Source: Chloroflexota bacterium (GTDB lineage Bacteria; Chloroflexota; Dehalococcoidia; JABGRK01). Taken from it: a stretch of DNA of 9,299 nt. Positions 1-5,892 of the stretch are shown here, in pieces (within the stretch, counting starts at the first letter, position 1; the number at the start of each line of letters is the position of its first letter). The DNA is taken from positions 1 to 9,299 of the forward strand of contig DAOUZV010000045.1 of the NCBI GenBank assembly GCA_030665485.1. The letters are read 5' to 3'. Under the pieces are notes generated by a model that saw only the letters and a program-made list of their open reading frames with translations, was not told where the DNA came from and searched no databases. The translations under genes and the position numbers were made by a program.

Positions 1-639
1 GCATTATTTGCACTTAACTGGTGGCAGGGCATGAGCTGGGTAACGGTAACCCTGTTAATCATACTTGGCATAGCTGCAATAGGATGGTTACAAAACAAAC
101 CGATGTGGCTTTTCCCCTGGCTGGGCTACTCCTTGGCCCCAGTGTTGGCGGCAGGGCTGTTATTACTGTATCTACCCAAGGTATGGTCCTGGATAGCGAT
201 CTTAATCTATATCCCACTGGCTTTGTGGTTGATATTTTCCGTTACACTTCAAACGATCAAAAGGGACTGGCTTTGCAGTGCCCTAATGCTGCTGCCCTTG
301 CCGATAGTGATCGGCTGGTTTCTGGCAGTTGAGCAAGAAGGCCATTCTTTACAGGTAAGCAGCGAATACATTCGTCAATTCGCCCCGCTGATTGCCCTGA
401 GCTTTCTGGCACTTGCAGGAGTTGCGGCCGCATTCGTACGTATGAGAAAACGCTGGCTCAAAACAACGCTTATAGTGACAGCACAACTCATTCTACTGAT
501 CCTCGTCACCTTCTACGCCGAGGGAAGGTTGGCGCTGCCTGCATCCGCTCTTTTAGCCTTGACAATGGTAGGACTTTTTCTGGGATTGTTCTTACTTGAT
601 CGCAGGATAAGATATGGAAAGCAGCGATCTAACACCTAA
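1..639 (+). CDS. Polytopic membrane protein of unknown family, 5'-partial
   Basis: The frame is open to the left edge of the window, encoding ALFALNWWQG before the first ATG at 31, and that ATG has no well-spaced ribosome binding site. The true start is therefore probably upstream and only about 212 C-terminal residues are visible. The protein is almost entirely hydrophobic, with about seven candidate membrane segments. In numbering from the window edge these lie near residues 14-31, 36-58, 61-82, 90-108, 126-147, 152-172 and 179-199. They are separated by short charged loops such as RMRKRW, and the protein ends in a basic tail (DRRIRYGKQRSNT), which by the positive-inside rule suggests a cytoplasmic C-terminus. 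I do not recognise a family or catalytic motif. It ends at TAA 637-639 and is convergent with the hydrolase gene. Reality of the gene is likely; function is unknown. Confidence 0.75.
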   Translation, partial: ALFALNWWQGMSWVTVTLLIILGIAAIGWLQNKPMWLFPWLGYSLAPVLAAGLLLLYLPKVWSWIAILIYIPLALWLIFSVTLQTIKRDWLCSALMLLPLPIVIGWFLAVEQEGHSLQVSSEYIRQFAPLIALSFLALAGVAAAFVRMRKRWLKTTLIVTAQLILLILVTFYAEGRLALPASALLALTMVGLFLGLFLLDRRIRYGKQRSNT

Positions 640-737
640 ACAACCATCTACACGCCAACCACAATTATATACAGGTATTGACCTTTCGGCACACACACGG
701 GCCCCGGGTTGTTTGTTCTGGCCTTTTATGCGGATAA

Positions 738-1541
738 TTAATGCAAAGCGGAATCGAAGAACGCGGTCACCCTCTCCAGATACTCTTTGTTGAATGAGGC
801 ATATGACCTTATATGCGCCACTCCCGGGGTTATCCACAACTGATTCGTGGTATTGCCGCAGACCTCATACATTCTTCTTGCATGTTCCACAGGAATAGTT
901 TCATCCTGATCACCATGAATTAAGAATACAGGAACATCACCGATCTCTGATAATGATTTAATCGGCTTTATGGCCATAAAGTTAATCCTATAGAATAATC
1001 TGGCCGCCATTAATAAAGGACGCATCATGAAGCGTGGAAGTCCGGTACGTTTCTTAAACTGAGGAGCGATGATATCCTTTAACTCGGCAAAGCTGCTATC
1101 GGACACGATGGCACCAATGTCGTCGCTTTCAGCAGCGGTCATTATCGCGGTTGCAGCTCCCATAGAAAAACCTAAAACCCCTATTGGGCCAAATCCACGT
1201 TCTTTAATATATTCGACGGCTCCATGTAAATCTCTCTTCTCAAAATGTCCCACATATCTGCTGTTGCCACCAGACTGACCATGGCCGCGCAGATCAAAAG
1301 TCAAAACGTTAAAGCCGGAGTCTACCAATCCGGCGGCTATATTAAGCATTCCAATGCTGGGGTCTGCCCTGTGCAGATCAACCCCGTGCACCAAAATTAT
1401 TACCCTATCGCTGCCAGCTACAGGGAAAAGCCACCCTTTCAGATCTATCTCGTCATCCCTGCTAAAAAAAGATATATCCTCATAAGCAAGACCAAAGGTA
1501 GCTGGGTTTTCTTCCACGTCAACGCGTTTTATTATAGCCAT
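738..1541 (-). CDS. Alpha/beta hydrolase (serine hydrolase, esterase/lipase-like)
   Basis: A 267-residue single-domain alpha/beta hydrolase of the usual length. Visible family marks are the oxyanion-region LVHG at 50-53, the FDLRGHGQSGG strand/turn at 82-92, the nucleophile elbow GFSMGA with Ser126, a GDQD segment placing the acid at Asp213, and the catalytic His243 in GVAHIRSY. The triad is complete, so the enzyme should be active on an ester, thioester or amide; the substrate cannot be read from sequence. There is no signal peptide, so it is probably cytoplasmic. The ATG at 1541 follows AGAGGAGAGC on the minus strand, a strong though closely spaced ribosome binding site. An in-frame stop lies about 25 bases upstream with no other ATG between. 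It diverges from the DUF1059 gene and is probably transcribed alone. Confidence 0.92.
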   Translation of the reverse strand: MAIIKRVDVEENPATFGLAYEDISFFSRDDEIDLKGWLFPVAGSDRVIILVHGVDLHRADPSIGMLNIAAGLVDSGFNVLTFDLRGHGQSGGNSRYVGHFEKRDLHGAVEYIKERGFGPIGVLGFSMGAATAIMTAAESDDIGAIVSDSSFAELKDIIAPQFKKRTGLPRFMMRPLLMAARLFYRINFMAIKPIKSLSEIGDVPVFLIHGDQDETIPVEHARRMYEVCGNTTNQLWITPGVAHIRSYASFNKEYLERVTAFFDSALH

Positions 1542-1589
1542 GCTCTCCTCTTTAGCCGCCCATACCTAGTACCACTACGGCTATACACT

Positions 1590-1619
1590 ATTATAAAGGC
1601 TACTGTTATTTTATGCCAT
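1590..1619 (-). promoter_or_regulatory. Possible promoter of the hydrolase gene
   Basis: On the minus strand a perfect -10 TATAAT lies at 1595-1590. The best -35 is ATGGCA at 1619-1614 with an 18-base spacer, matching four of six consensus bases. This would give a leader of about 40 bases before the ATG at 1541. The -10 is convincing, the -35 is not. Confidence 0.4.
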
Positions 1620-1688
1620 ATTTTTATTGGATGTAGTTTATGAATACGATCTAGATCACATAATTATTGAACTGGATCGTTATACTTA

Positions 1689-1717
1689 TTGACAAGGCAT
1701 TCGTATAATATTATGAT
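1689..1717 (+). promoter_or_regulatory. Sigma70-type promoter of the DUF1059 gene
   Basis: TTGACA at 1689-1694 and TATGAT at 1712-1717 are separated by exactly 17 bases. A TATAAT at 1704-1709 is only 9 bases from the same -35 and is not usable with it. Transcription would start near 1724. The AGGGGG at 1737-1742, seven bases before the ATG at 1750, serves as ribosome binding site. Confidence 0.7.
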
Positions 1718-1749
1718 GACTGCCTAGTAGATTTATAGGGGGCGGAGAT

Positions 1750-2016
1750 ATGACTATCAAGCCAGAGGGCCAGAAGTGTTCCTATGAGTGCAGGGACATG
1801 GGATTTGATTGTGACTGGTACTGTGTAGAAGACGACAAGGATACCGTTGTTAAAAAGGTCACGGCACATGCCGCCGAGGCACACAACATAAAAAATGCGG
1901 AGAAAGACAAAATTTTAGGCAAAACCAAAGAGCCAGCCAATCCAGACTTGGAATGCGATATCACCGCCAAGGAGGAGGGCCGAGAGGAAGACCCAGGGTG
2001 TGCTATTTCAGGCTGA
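1750..2016 (+). CDS. Small Cys-rich DUF1059 family protein
   Basis: An 88-residue protein whose residues 10-48 match the DUF1059 pattern: CRDMGFDCD at 14-22, a short acidic region, then a helix ending in HAAEAHNI with His40 and His45. DUF1059 proteins are usually about 50-60 residues and have no established biochemical role. This one has additional cysteines (Cys10, Cys14, Cys21, Cys25, Cys69, Cys84) and a charged C-terminal tail of about 40 residues that looks disordered. The Cys/His arrangement would suit metal binding, which is inference. There is no signal peptide or membrane segment. The gene stands alone, with its own promoter at 1689-1717 and a terminator at 2045-2085. Confidence 0.85.
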   Translation: MTIKPEGQKCSYECRDMGFDCDWYCVEDDKDTVVKKVTAHAAEAHNIKNAEKDKILGKTKEPANPDLECDITAKEEGREEDPGCAISG

Positions 2017-2044
2017 GCAGCCTTTAAATTAAACAAGACATAAG

Positions 2045-2085
2045 ATAGGAGAGTTGCTTTTAACGTGCTCTCCTATTTCCTTTTT
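2045..2085 (+). terminator. Rho-independent terminator after the DUF1059 gene
   Basis: A perfect 9-bp stem, ATAGGAGAG (2045-2053) with CTCTCCTAT (2068-2076), has a 14-base loop and is followed by a T-rich run (TTCCTTTTT). It begins 29 bases after the stop codon. The other strand is also moderately T-rich beyond the stem, so it may act in both directions. Confidence 0.75.
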
Positions 2086-2086
2086 C

Positions 2087-2155
2087 CTACTCCTTTTTTC
2101 CTTGTCGATTTCTTCTGGGCTGCTTTGGAGGCAGCGACGCCTTCTTCCAAACCAT
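2087..2155 (-). CDS. Possible 22-residue basic micro-ORF
   Basis: On the minus strand the ATG at 2155 is preceded by GGAGG with a 5-base gap, a near-ideal ribosome binding site, and opens a 22-codon frame ending at TAG. The product is strongly basic, with KK, PRRNR and GKK runs. An in-frame ATG at 2167 would add four residues. A second overlapping frame ends at 2073 and also encodes a Lys/Ala/Arg-rich tail (ASKAAQKKSTRKK). The region may therefore be a decayed 3' end of a lost gene rather than a working micro-gene. A minus-strand promoter candidate (TTGACC, 18 bases, TATTAT) lies at 2224-2195. Coding status is uncertain. Confidence 0.22.
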   Translation of the reverse strand: MVWKKASLPPKQPRRNRQGKKE

Positions 2156-2166
2156 ATCTGCCTCCA
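2126..2166. repeat. 9-bp inverted repeat with 23-base centre
   Basis: TGGAGGCAG at 2126-2134 is the exact reverse complement of CTGCCTCCA at 2158-2166. A shorter hairpin, GCTGC 2119-2123 with GCAGC 2131-2135, would compete with it. On the minus strand the repeat contains the GGAGG ribosome binding site of the micro-ORF and could hide it. Confidence 0.5.
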
Positions 2167-2193
2167 TCACTGTATCAACATTGATAACTGAAG

Positions 2194-2199
2194 TATAAT
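2194..2199 (+). promoter_or_regulatory. -10 element of the DUF362 gene
   Basis: A perfect TATAAT lies 31 bases before the ATG at 2231. No good -35 is found at 16-18 bases upstream (best three of six matches), so an activator may be needed. AAAGG at 2216-2220 is the likely ribosome binding site, with a rather long 10-base gap. Confidence 0.45.
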
Positions 2200-2224
2200 A
2201 TTACTTAAGACATCGAAAGGTCAA
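2195..2224 (-). promoter_or_regulatory. Possible minus-strand promoter facing the micro-ORF
   Basis: On the minus strand TTGACC (2224-2219) is followed after 18 bases by TATTAT (2200-2195). Its -10 overlaps the plus-strand TATAAT of the DUF362 gene, so the two would compete. Transcription would start near 2188, about 33 bases before the micro-ORF ATG. Confidence 0.35.
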
Positions 2225-2230
2225 CGAAAT

Positions 2231-3133
2231 ATGCCAGACAATACAAAAATAGCGTTGGTTAGAACGGAAAACAGGATAGAGGGCGTGACCAGATCTATCA
2301 ACCTGCTAAACATCAATCCGGTAAACGGTAAAGAGGTTATACTCAAGCCTAACTTCAACACGGCCGACCCCTGCCCCGGCTCAACTCATTACGATACGCT
2401 ATACGCCTTGGTTGAGAAGCTGCAAATAATGGGTGCAAAACACATCACCTTGGCTGAGCGCAGCGGCCCGGCCAACACCCGCGAGTGCATGCAGCAAAAG
2501 GACATCTTCAAAATGGCCGATGAGCTTGGCTTTGACATAGTCAATCTTGAGGAAGTTGGGCCGGAGGGCTGGGTACGCATTCAACCGGAGGGCGGTCACT
2601 GGGAAAACGGCTTTGAACTTGCCCGCATATATAACGAGGCGGATTGTGTGGTACAAACCTGCTGTCTGAAAACACACGGATTTGGTGGGCACTTTTCCCT
2701 GTCACTTAAACTCACCGTGGGCATGGTGGCAGGTAGAGCCACCGGCCACCCCTATATGACAGAGATGCACAAATCTCCACACCAACGCCAGATGATTGCT
2801 GAGATGAATGCGGGTTACAGCCCGGACCTGATCGTTCTCGATGGAGTTGAGGCCTTCACCAGTGGGGGGCCTGCGACAGGTGAAAGAGTAAACGCCAATG
2901 TCATAATCGCCGGAACCGACAGGATAGCTGTAGACGCAGTTGGCGTGGCTGTACTTAGGATTCTGGGCACCACTCCTGAGGTAAGCACTGGCCCCATCTT
3001 TGCGCAAGATCAAATTGCCCGAGCCGTTGAGCTAGGACTGGGCGTCTCATCACCGAGGCAGATAGAAGTAATAACCGGCGATGATGAAAGTCTAGAGTTT
3101 GCCTCAGCAGTAGAAAAGATGCTGACAATATAG
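2231..3133 (+). CDS. DUF362 domain protein
   Basis: A 300-residue protein covered by one DUF362 domain. Recognisable segments are the N-terminal VILKPNFN at 36-43, the central block LKTHGFGGHFSLSLK at 146-160, VLDGVEAFTSGGP at 202-214 and the AGTDRIAVDAVG block at 227-238. Several DUF362 proteins carry a C-terminal 2[4Fe-4S] ferredoxin domain; here there is no CxxCxxC cluster, so it is the short form. Cys139, Cys144 and Cys145 sit just before the KTH motif. The molecular function of the family is not settled. No signal peptide or membrane segment is seen, so it is probably cytoplasmic. The gene is monocistronic and convergent with the rhodanese gene, with only 17 bases between the stop codons and no evident terminator. 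Confidence 0.9.
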   Translation: MPDNTKIALVRTENRIEGVTRSINLLNINPVNGKEVILKPNFNTADPCPGSTHYDTLYALVEKLQIMGAKHITLAERSGPANTRECMQQKDIFKMADELGFDIVNLEEVGPEGWVRIQPEGGHWENGFELARIYNEADCVVQTCCLKTHGFGGHFSLSLKLTVGMVAGRATGHPYMTEMHKSPHQRQMIAEMNAGYSPDLIVLDGVEAFTSGGPATGERVNANVIIAGTDRIAVDAVGVAVLRILGTTPEVSTGPIFAQDQIARAVELGLGVSSPRQIEVITGDDESLEFASAVEKMLTI

Positions 3134-3150
3134 CGTTGCGTATCTGATAG

Positions 3151-3594
3151 CTACATACTTATCTGAGTAAGTCCAACTATGGGATATCCCGCCGCCTGCC
3201 ACGCCACAATGCCTCCCAGCATGTTATAAACGGTTTTAAAGCCAAGCTCCTCAAATATGGGCATGGCTTGCCCGCTGCGGTTAGCTGTACGACAATAAAC
3301 CAGATACGTCTGATTTTTATCAAGCTTATCAAGTTGCTGCTCAAAGTCTGCAGCGTAGTAATCCATATTGATCGCATCCTCTACATATCCCGCGGCATAT
3401 TCTTCAGGAGTACGAATATCTAAAACAACGAAATCGGTATTGCTCTGATGGTCCTGCATCAACTCATACGCCTTTTGAACTGAGATGTTCTCAGCTAAAT
3501 TGGGGTCTCCGCTGCTGCAAGCGCCCAGAAAGATCAATACGCTTCCAGTCAACACCGCAAGACCCTTTAAACTAAGCACGCTTTTGAGACGCAT
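3151..3594 (-). CDS. Lipoprotein with a single rhodanese domain
   Basis: A 147-residue secreted sulfurtransferase-like protein. Residues 1-26 form a lipoprotein signal: basic MRLK, a hydrophobic core, and lipobox LGAC with Cys26 as the lipidated residue. A rhodanese domain follows, with VVLDIRTPEEYAAGYV at 56-71 and the active-site loop YCRTANRSG, placing the catalytic Cys at 101. The length fits one rhodanese domain plus a signal. It should be anchored on the outer face of the cytoplasmic membrane, where it could carry persulfide sulfur or bind thiophilic ions; the true acceptor is unknown. The ATG at 3594 follows AAGGGGGAGTA, a good ribosome binding site. It diverges from the AbrB/ArsM operon, with 129 bases between the starts. 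Confidence 0.9.
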   Translation of the reverse strand: MRLKSVLSLKGLAVLTGSVLIFLGACSSGDPNLAENISVQKAYELMQDHQSNTDFVVLDIRTPEEYAAGYVEDAINMDYYAADFEQQLDKLDKNQTYLVYCRTANRSGQAMPIFEELGFKTVYNMLGGIVAWQAAGYPIVGLTQISM

Positions 3595-3604
3595 TACTCC
3601 CCCT

Positions 3605-3623
3605 TAACATTGATCCAATGTTA
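3605..3623. promoter_or_regulatory. Perfect 8-bp dyad in the rhodanese/AbrB divergent region
   Basis: TAACATTG (3605-3612) and CAATGTTA (3616-3623) are perfect arms around ATC, a 19-bp operator-sized dyad. It lies 10 bases before the rhodanese start, and just upstream of the TTGACA of the opposing operon. It could be a protein site or, in the rhodanese mRNA, a small hairpin next to the ribosome binding site. Confidence 0.5.
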
Positions 3624-3635
3624 GCCATAAACCTC

Positions 3636-3664
3636 TTGACAACACTGATTTATCAGCATATACT
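3636..3664 (+). promoter_or_regulatory. Strong sigma70-type promoter of the AbrB/arsM operon
   Basis: A consensus TTGACA at 3636-3641 and TATACT at 3659-3664 have an exact 17-base spacer. The start of transcription would be near 3671, giving a leader of about 53 bases to the ATG at 3724. The -10 is embedded in the CTGAT repeats described separately. Confidence 0.75.
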
Positions 3665-3678
3665 GATTATACTGATAA
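3645..3678. repeat. Cluster of CTGAT half-sites over the -10 region (operator candidate)
   Basis: CTGAT occurs at 3645-3649, 3663-3667 and 3672-3676, and its complement ATCAG at 3652-3656. These build a 12-bp palindrome (3645-3656), a tandem TATACTGAT repeat (3659-3676) and a TTATCAG/CTGATAA inverted pair (3650-3656 and 3672-3678) centred on the -10. Placement over the core promoter suggests repression; the binding protein is unknown, and the downstream AbrB protein is an obvious candidate. Confidence 0.5.
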
Positions 3679-3723
3679 GGACATCCATAAAAAATGACTT
3701 TGATCACTAAAGGAGCTGCAGAT

Positions 3724-3981
3724 ATGCAAAACAACATCTCCGACAATTGTTGCCCTCCGACAGGAATATGCAAGGTGGAAGCACTTATAAGTATCGATGA
3801 GAGGGGGCAGATGGTACTGCCCAAAGATTTAAGGGAAAGGGCAAATATAAGCGCTGGAGATAAGTTAGCTGTCACCAGTTGGGAAAAGGACGGCGAGGTT
3901 TGTTGTATGATCCTAACCAGAGCCAACGATCTTACCGATATGGTGATGGCTACATTGGGCCCAATGAAAGATATTCTATAA
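3724..3981 (+). CDS. AbrB/MazE/SpoVT-type DNA-binding protein resembling HgcAB-associated HgcC
   Basis: An 85-residue protein with an AbrB-type swapped-hairpin domain: KVEALISIDERGQMVLPKDL at 17-36, then a helix/strand ending in GDKLAVTSW at 45-53. It is Cys-rich, with Cys9, Cys10 and Cys16 in front of the domain and Cys60-Cys61 within VCCM, and ends in LGPMKDIL. This pattern matches, from memory, the AbrB-like proteins encoded beside the mercury methylation genes hgcAB; no hgcA or hgcB is in this window. The start at 3724 is preferred to the in-frame ATG at 3694 because AAAGGAG (3709-3715) lies 8 bases before it. The gene leads the operon, 17 bases ahead of the methyltransferase, so a thiol- or metal-responsive autoregulator is a reasonable inference. 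A MazE-like antitoxin is unlikely, since no toxin gene follows. Confidence 0.85.
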   Translation: MQNNISDNCCPPTGICKVEALISIDERGQMVLPKDLRERANISAGDKLAVTSWEKDGEVCCMILTRANDLTDMVMATLGPMKDIL

Positions 3982-3998
3982 AATGAAGGGGTTATTCA

Positions 3999-4796
3999 AT
4001 GAAAGACGACGATATAAAAAAAGCCGTTAGAGAAGGCTACAGCAGAATTGCAACGCAAGGTGATTCTTGCTGCGGGCCCGAGACCTCGTGCGGGTGTGGC
4101 AGCTCAGCGGATACATTTAGCAAGGTAATGGGTTACACAGACAGTGATCTTGGAGCCATTCCCGAAGGCGCCAATCTGGGACTCGGCTGTGGAAATCCCA
4201 TCGCACTGGCGTCTTTAAAAGAAGGCGAGGTTGTTCTCGACCTGGGTTCCGGCGCGGGGATCGATTGTTTTCTGGCAGCCGCTGTCGTGGGCAAGACGGG
4301 CAAGGTTATTGGCGTGGATATGACGCCGGCAATGCTGGAGAAGGCGCGAGAAAACGCACGGAAAGGCGACTTTGGCAATGTAGAGTTCAGGCTGGGCGAG
4401 ATTGAGCATATGCCCGTAGCTGACAATTCGATCGATGTGATAATCTCCAACTGTGTAATTAATCTATCTCCGGATAAAAAACAGGTCTTCAACGAGGCTT
4501 ACCGCGTGCTGAAACCCGGCGGCCGAATAATGGTATCGGATATAGTGCTGCTGAAAGAACTACCGGATGAAATTAGGAATTCTATAGATGCATATGTAGG
4601 ATGCGTCGCCGGAGCGGATACAAAAGACAACTACCTTGCGGCCATTGAGTCAGCAGGTTTTACAGACATAAAGATCGTGGGAGAACTATCCACCAGAGGG
4701 ATGTGGAGCAGCGTTGACGATACAGACGCAAACCAAGAAATCGACACAATAACAAGCTCTATTTCCAGCTTGAAAGTGAGCGCAACCAAACCCTAA
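3999..4796 (+). CDS. arsM: Arsenite S-adenosylmethionine methyltransferase (ArsM type)
   Basis: A 265-residue class I SAM-dependent methyltransferase. ArsM enzymes methylate trivalent arsenic bound to conserved cysteines, giving mono- and dimethyl species. Seen here: an N-terminal Cys-rich tail with CCG at 24-26 and CGCG at 31-34; LGLGCGNP with Cys64; SAM motif I DLGSGAGIDCF at 81-91; VDMTPAML at 106-113; SNCVINLSPDK at 150-160 with Cys152; VLKPGG at 170-175; and AYVGCVAGA at 198-206 with Cys202. Cysteines equivalent to the As(III)-binding set (Cys64, Cys152, Cys202) are all present, so it should be active. AAGGGG at 3986-3991 is the ribosome binding site. No arsR, arsenite pump or arsenate reductase gene is nearby, so the physiological substrate is less certain than the family. 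Confidence 0.93.
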   Translation: MKDDDIKKAVREGYSRIATQGDSCCGPETSCGCGSSADTFSKVMGYTDSDLGAIPEGANLGLGCGNPIALASLKEGEVVLDLGSGAGIDCFLAAAVVGKTGKVIGVDMTPAMLEKARENARKGDFGNVEFRLGEIEHMPVADNSIDVIISNCVINLSPDKKQVFNEAYRVLKPGGRIMVSDIVLLKELPDEIRNSIDAYVGCVAGADTKDNYLAAIESAGFTDIKIVGELSTRGMWSSVDDTDANQEIDTITSSISSLKVSATKP

Positions 4797-4838
4797 AAAA
4801 TATTACCGTAATTCCTATCTAAGTCCAGGGAGGTAGTC

Positions 4839-5219
4839 ATGTACGGATACAAAAGAGAGCTATCGGCACCTTATGAAGAGGTTGTGCAAAAAACAGTTGA
4901 TGAGCTCAAGAAAGAGGGATTCGGCGTTCTTACGGAGATTGATGTAAAAGCAACGCTCAAAAAGAAATTAGACGTTGATTTTGATAAATACGTTATACTC
5001 GGAGCTTGCAATCCACCCTTCGCCTATAAGTCGCTGCAAGAGGAACGGGATATCGGGCTATTGCTGCCATGCAACATCATCATATATGAGCAAGAGGACA
5101 AAACATACGTTTCAACGATATTGCCTACGATTGCCATGAACATGGTTCAGAACGAAGGGCTGGGCACCATAGCGGAACAGGTAGAACAGAAACTGAAAAA
5201 TGTTGTCGACAGTATATAA
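4839..5219 (+). CDS. DUF302 domain protein
   Basis: A 126-residue single-domain protein matching DUF302. The N-terminal part (about 8-40) is the strand/helix region SAPYEEVVQKTVDELKKEGF, followed by LGACNPPFAY at 54-63, DIGLLLPCNIIIYE at 71-84, and a C-terminal helix. Cys57 and Cys78 lie in the two conserved segments. There is no signal peptide. The biochemical role of DUF302 is not established; members often occur in redox, sulfur or metal contexts. GGGAGG at 4828-4833 with a 5-base gap fixes the start. The gene is 42 bases behind arsM on the same strand with no terminator between, so it is probably co-transcribed. Confidence 0.9.
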   Translation: MYGYKRELSAPYEEVVQKTVDELKKEGFGVLTEIDVKATLKKKLDVDFDKYVILGACNPPFAYKSLQEERDIGLLLPCNIIIYEQEDKTYVSTILPTIAMNMVQNEGLGTIAEQVEQKLKNVVDSI

Positions 5220-5248
5220 TCAGACCTATTGATATATGGAAGTGAATA

Positions 5249-5518
5249 ATGGACAAGCAAGAAGAGGCCAATGACAAGAGAGAAGACTCGGAAGAAAAAA
5301 CCGGTCGACCCGTCAGTAACAGCAATTGTGATGCCAGCTGCGAAAAAGGCAAGCATGACGCAGCATCTATTGTCGATCAACATGCCCGCGAAATACCCTC
5401 ACTGACAAGCCAGCAAATAGACAAAGGCAATAATATCCTTAACCCAATGGCAGATAAACGTGAGGGTATAAAAAGAGAAGAGGCAGAAGCAGGCCGCAAT
5501 AAAAAGAGAGCACCCTGA
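5249..5518 (+). CDS. Small hydrophilic, probably disordered protein
   Basis: An 89-residue frame, 29 bases after the DUF302 stop. It is rich in Lys, Glu, Asp, Asn and Gln, with no hydrophobic stretch long enough for a folded core, and two cysteines in NCDASCEKG. The ends are strongly charged (MDKQEEANDKREDSEEK and REEAEAGRNKKRAP). No known family is recognised. The ribosome binding site is weak (GGAAGTGA at 5238-5245). Position as a fourth gene in the operon supports it being real. The alternative is a chance open frame, and minus-strand frames here are also open. Confidence 0.5.
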   Translation: MDKQEEANDKREDSEEKTGRPVSNSNCDASCEKGKHDAASIVDQHAREIPSLTSQQIDKGNNILNPMADKREGIKREEAEAGRNKKRAP

Positions 5519-5531
5519 ATACAGGTTGCTC
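5508..5531 (+). other. Hairpin overlapping the stop codon of the small protein gene
   Basis: GAGCA-C-CCTG and CAGG-T-TGCTC pair around an AATA loop, nine pairs with one mismatch. An alternative stem is ACAGG/CCTGT (5521-5535). No T-run follows, so it is not a standard intrinsic terminator, but it may mark or protect the 3' end of the operon mRNA. Confidence 0.35.
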
Positions 5532-5892
5532 CTGTGATAGCGTTCTCTAACACACTAATGAGAACTGCCCCGTTTGCACCGGTGATTAATAGTAACTATA
5601 GAAAGCGTTGTGGTATTCTGAATAAGAGACGTTTCTATCGGACGGACCACTAATCTTCACTTTTCAACTTCATGCATTATGACTTTTACAATAACACCAG
5701 CCTCTGCAGATGTAACTCAATTACAGCAATATCATAATGCGCGCCTCCCAGCATTGAGTTCAGATACCTAGTCCACATATACAATGTATTAGATCAAACA
5801 AGAGTATCAATGAAACGCTGACACTGTAGAGCAAGAGTTACTGCCAGCCGCTTAGGCGTTCACACATTACGATATATAAAACGCTAGTTCAA

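Noticed and set aside
592..837. 81-codon minus-strand frame between the first two genes
   Set aside because: It overlaps the hydrolase 3' end in another frame and shows no conserved features.
1689..1709. TTGACA with the TATAAT at 1704-1709 as a promoter
   Set aside because: The spacer is only 9 bases; TATGAT at 1712-1717 gives the proper 17.
3157..3172. ACTTA/TAAGT hairpin between the DUF362 and rhodanese genes as a shared terminator
   Set aside because: Only 5 bp, AT-rich, inside the rhodanese coding end and without a T-run.
3694..3723. An upstream ATG would lengthen the AbrB-like protein by 10 residues
   Set aside because: It has no well-placed ribosome binding site, while AAAGGAG lies 8 bases before the ATG at 3724, and the Cys-rich start from 3724 resembles the family.
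4133..4492. 119-codon minus-strand frame opposite arsM
   Set aside because: Antisense to the conserved SAM-binding core; no ribosome binding site or motif supports it.
5558..5771. Two short plus-strand frames of about 30 codons in the long intergenic gap
   Set aside because: Neither has a ribosome binding site, a recognisable motif or an open upstream frame.
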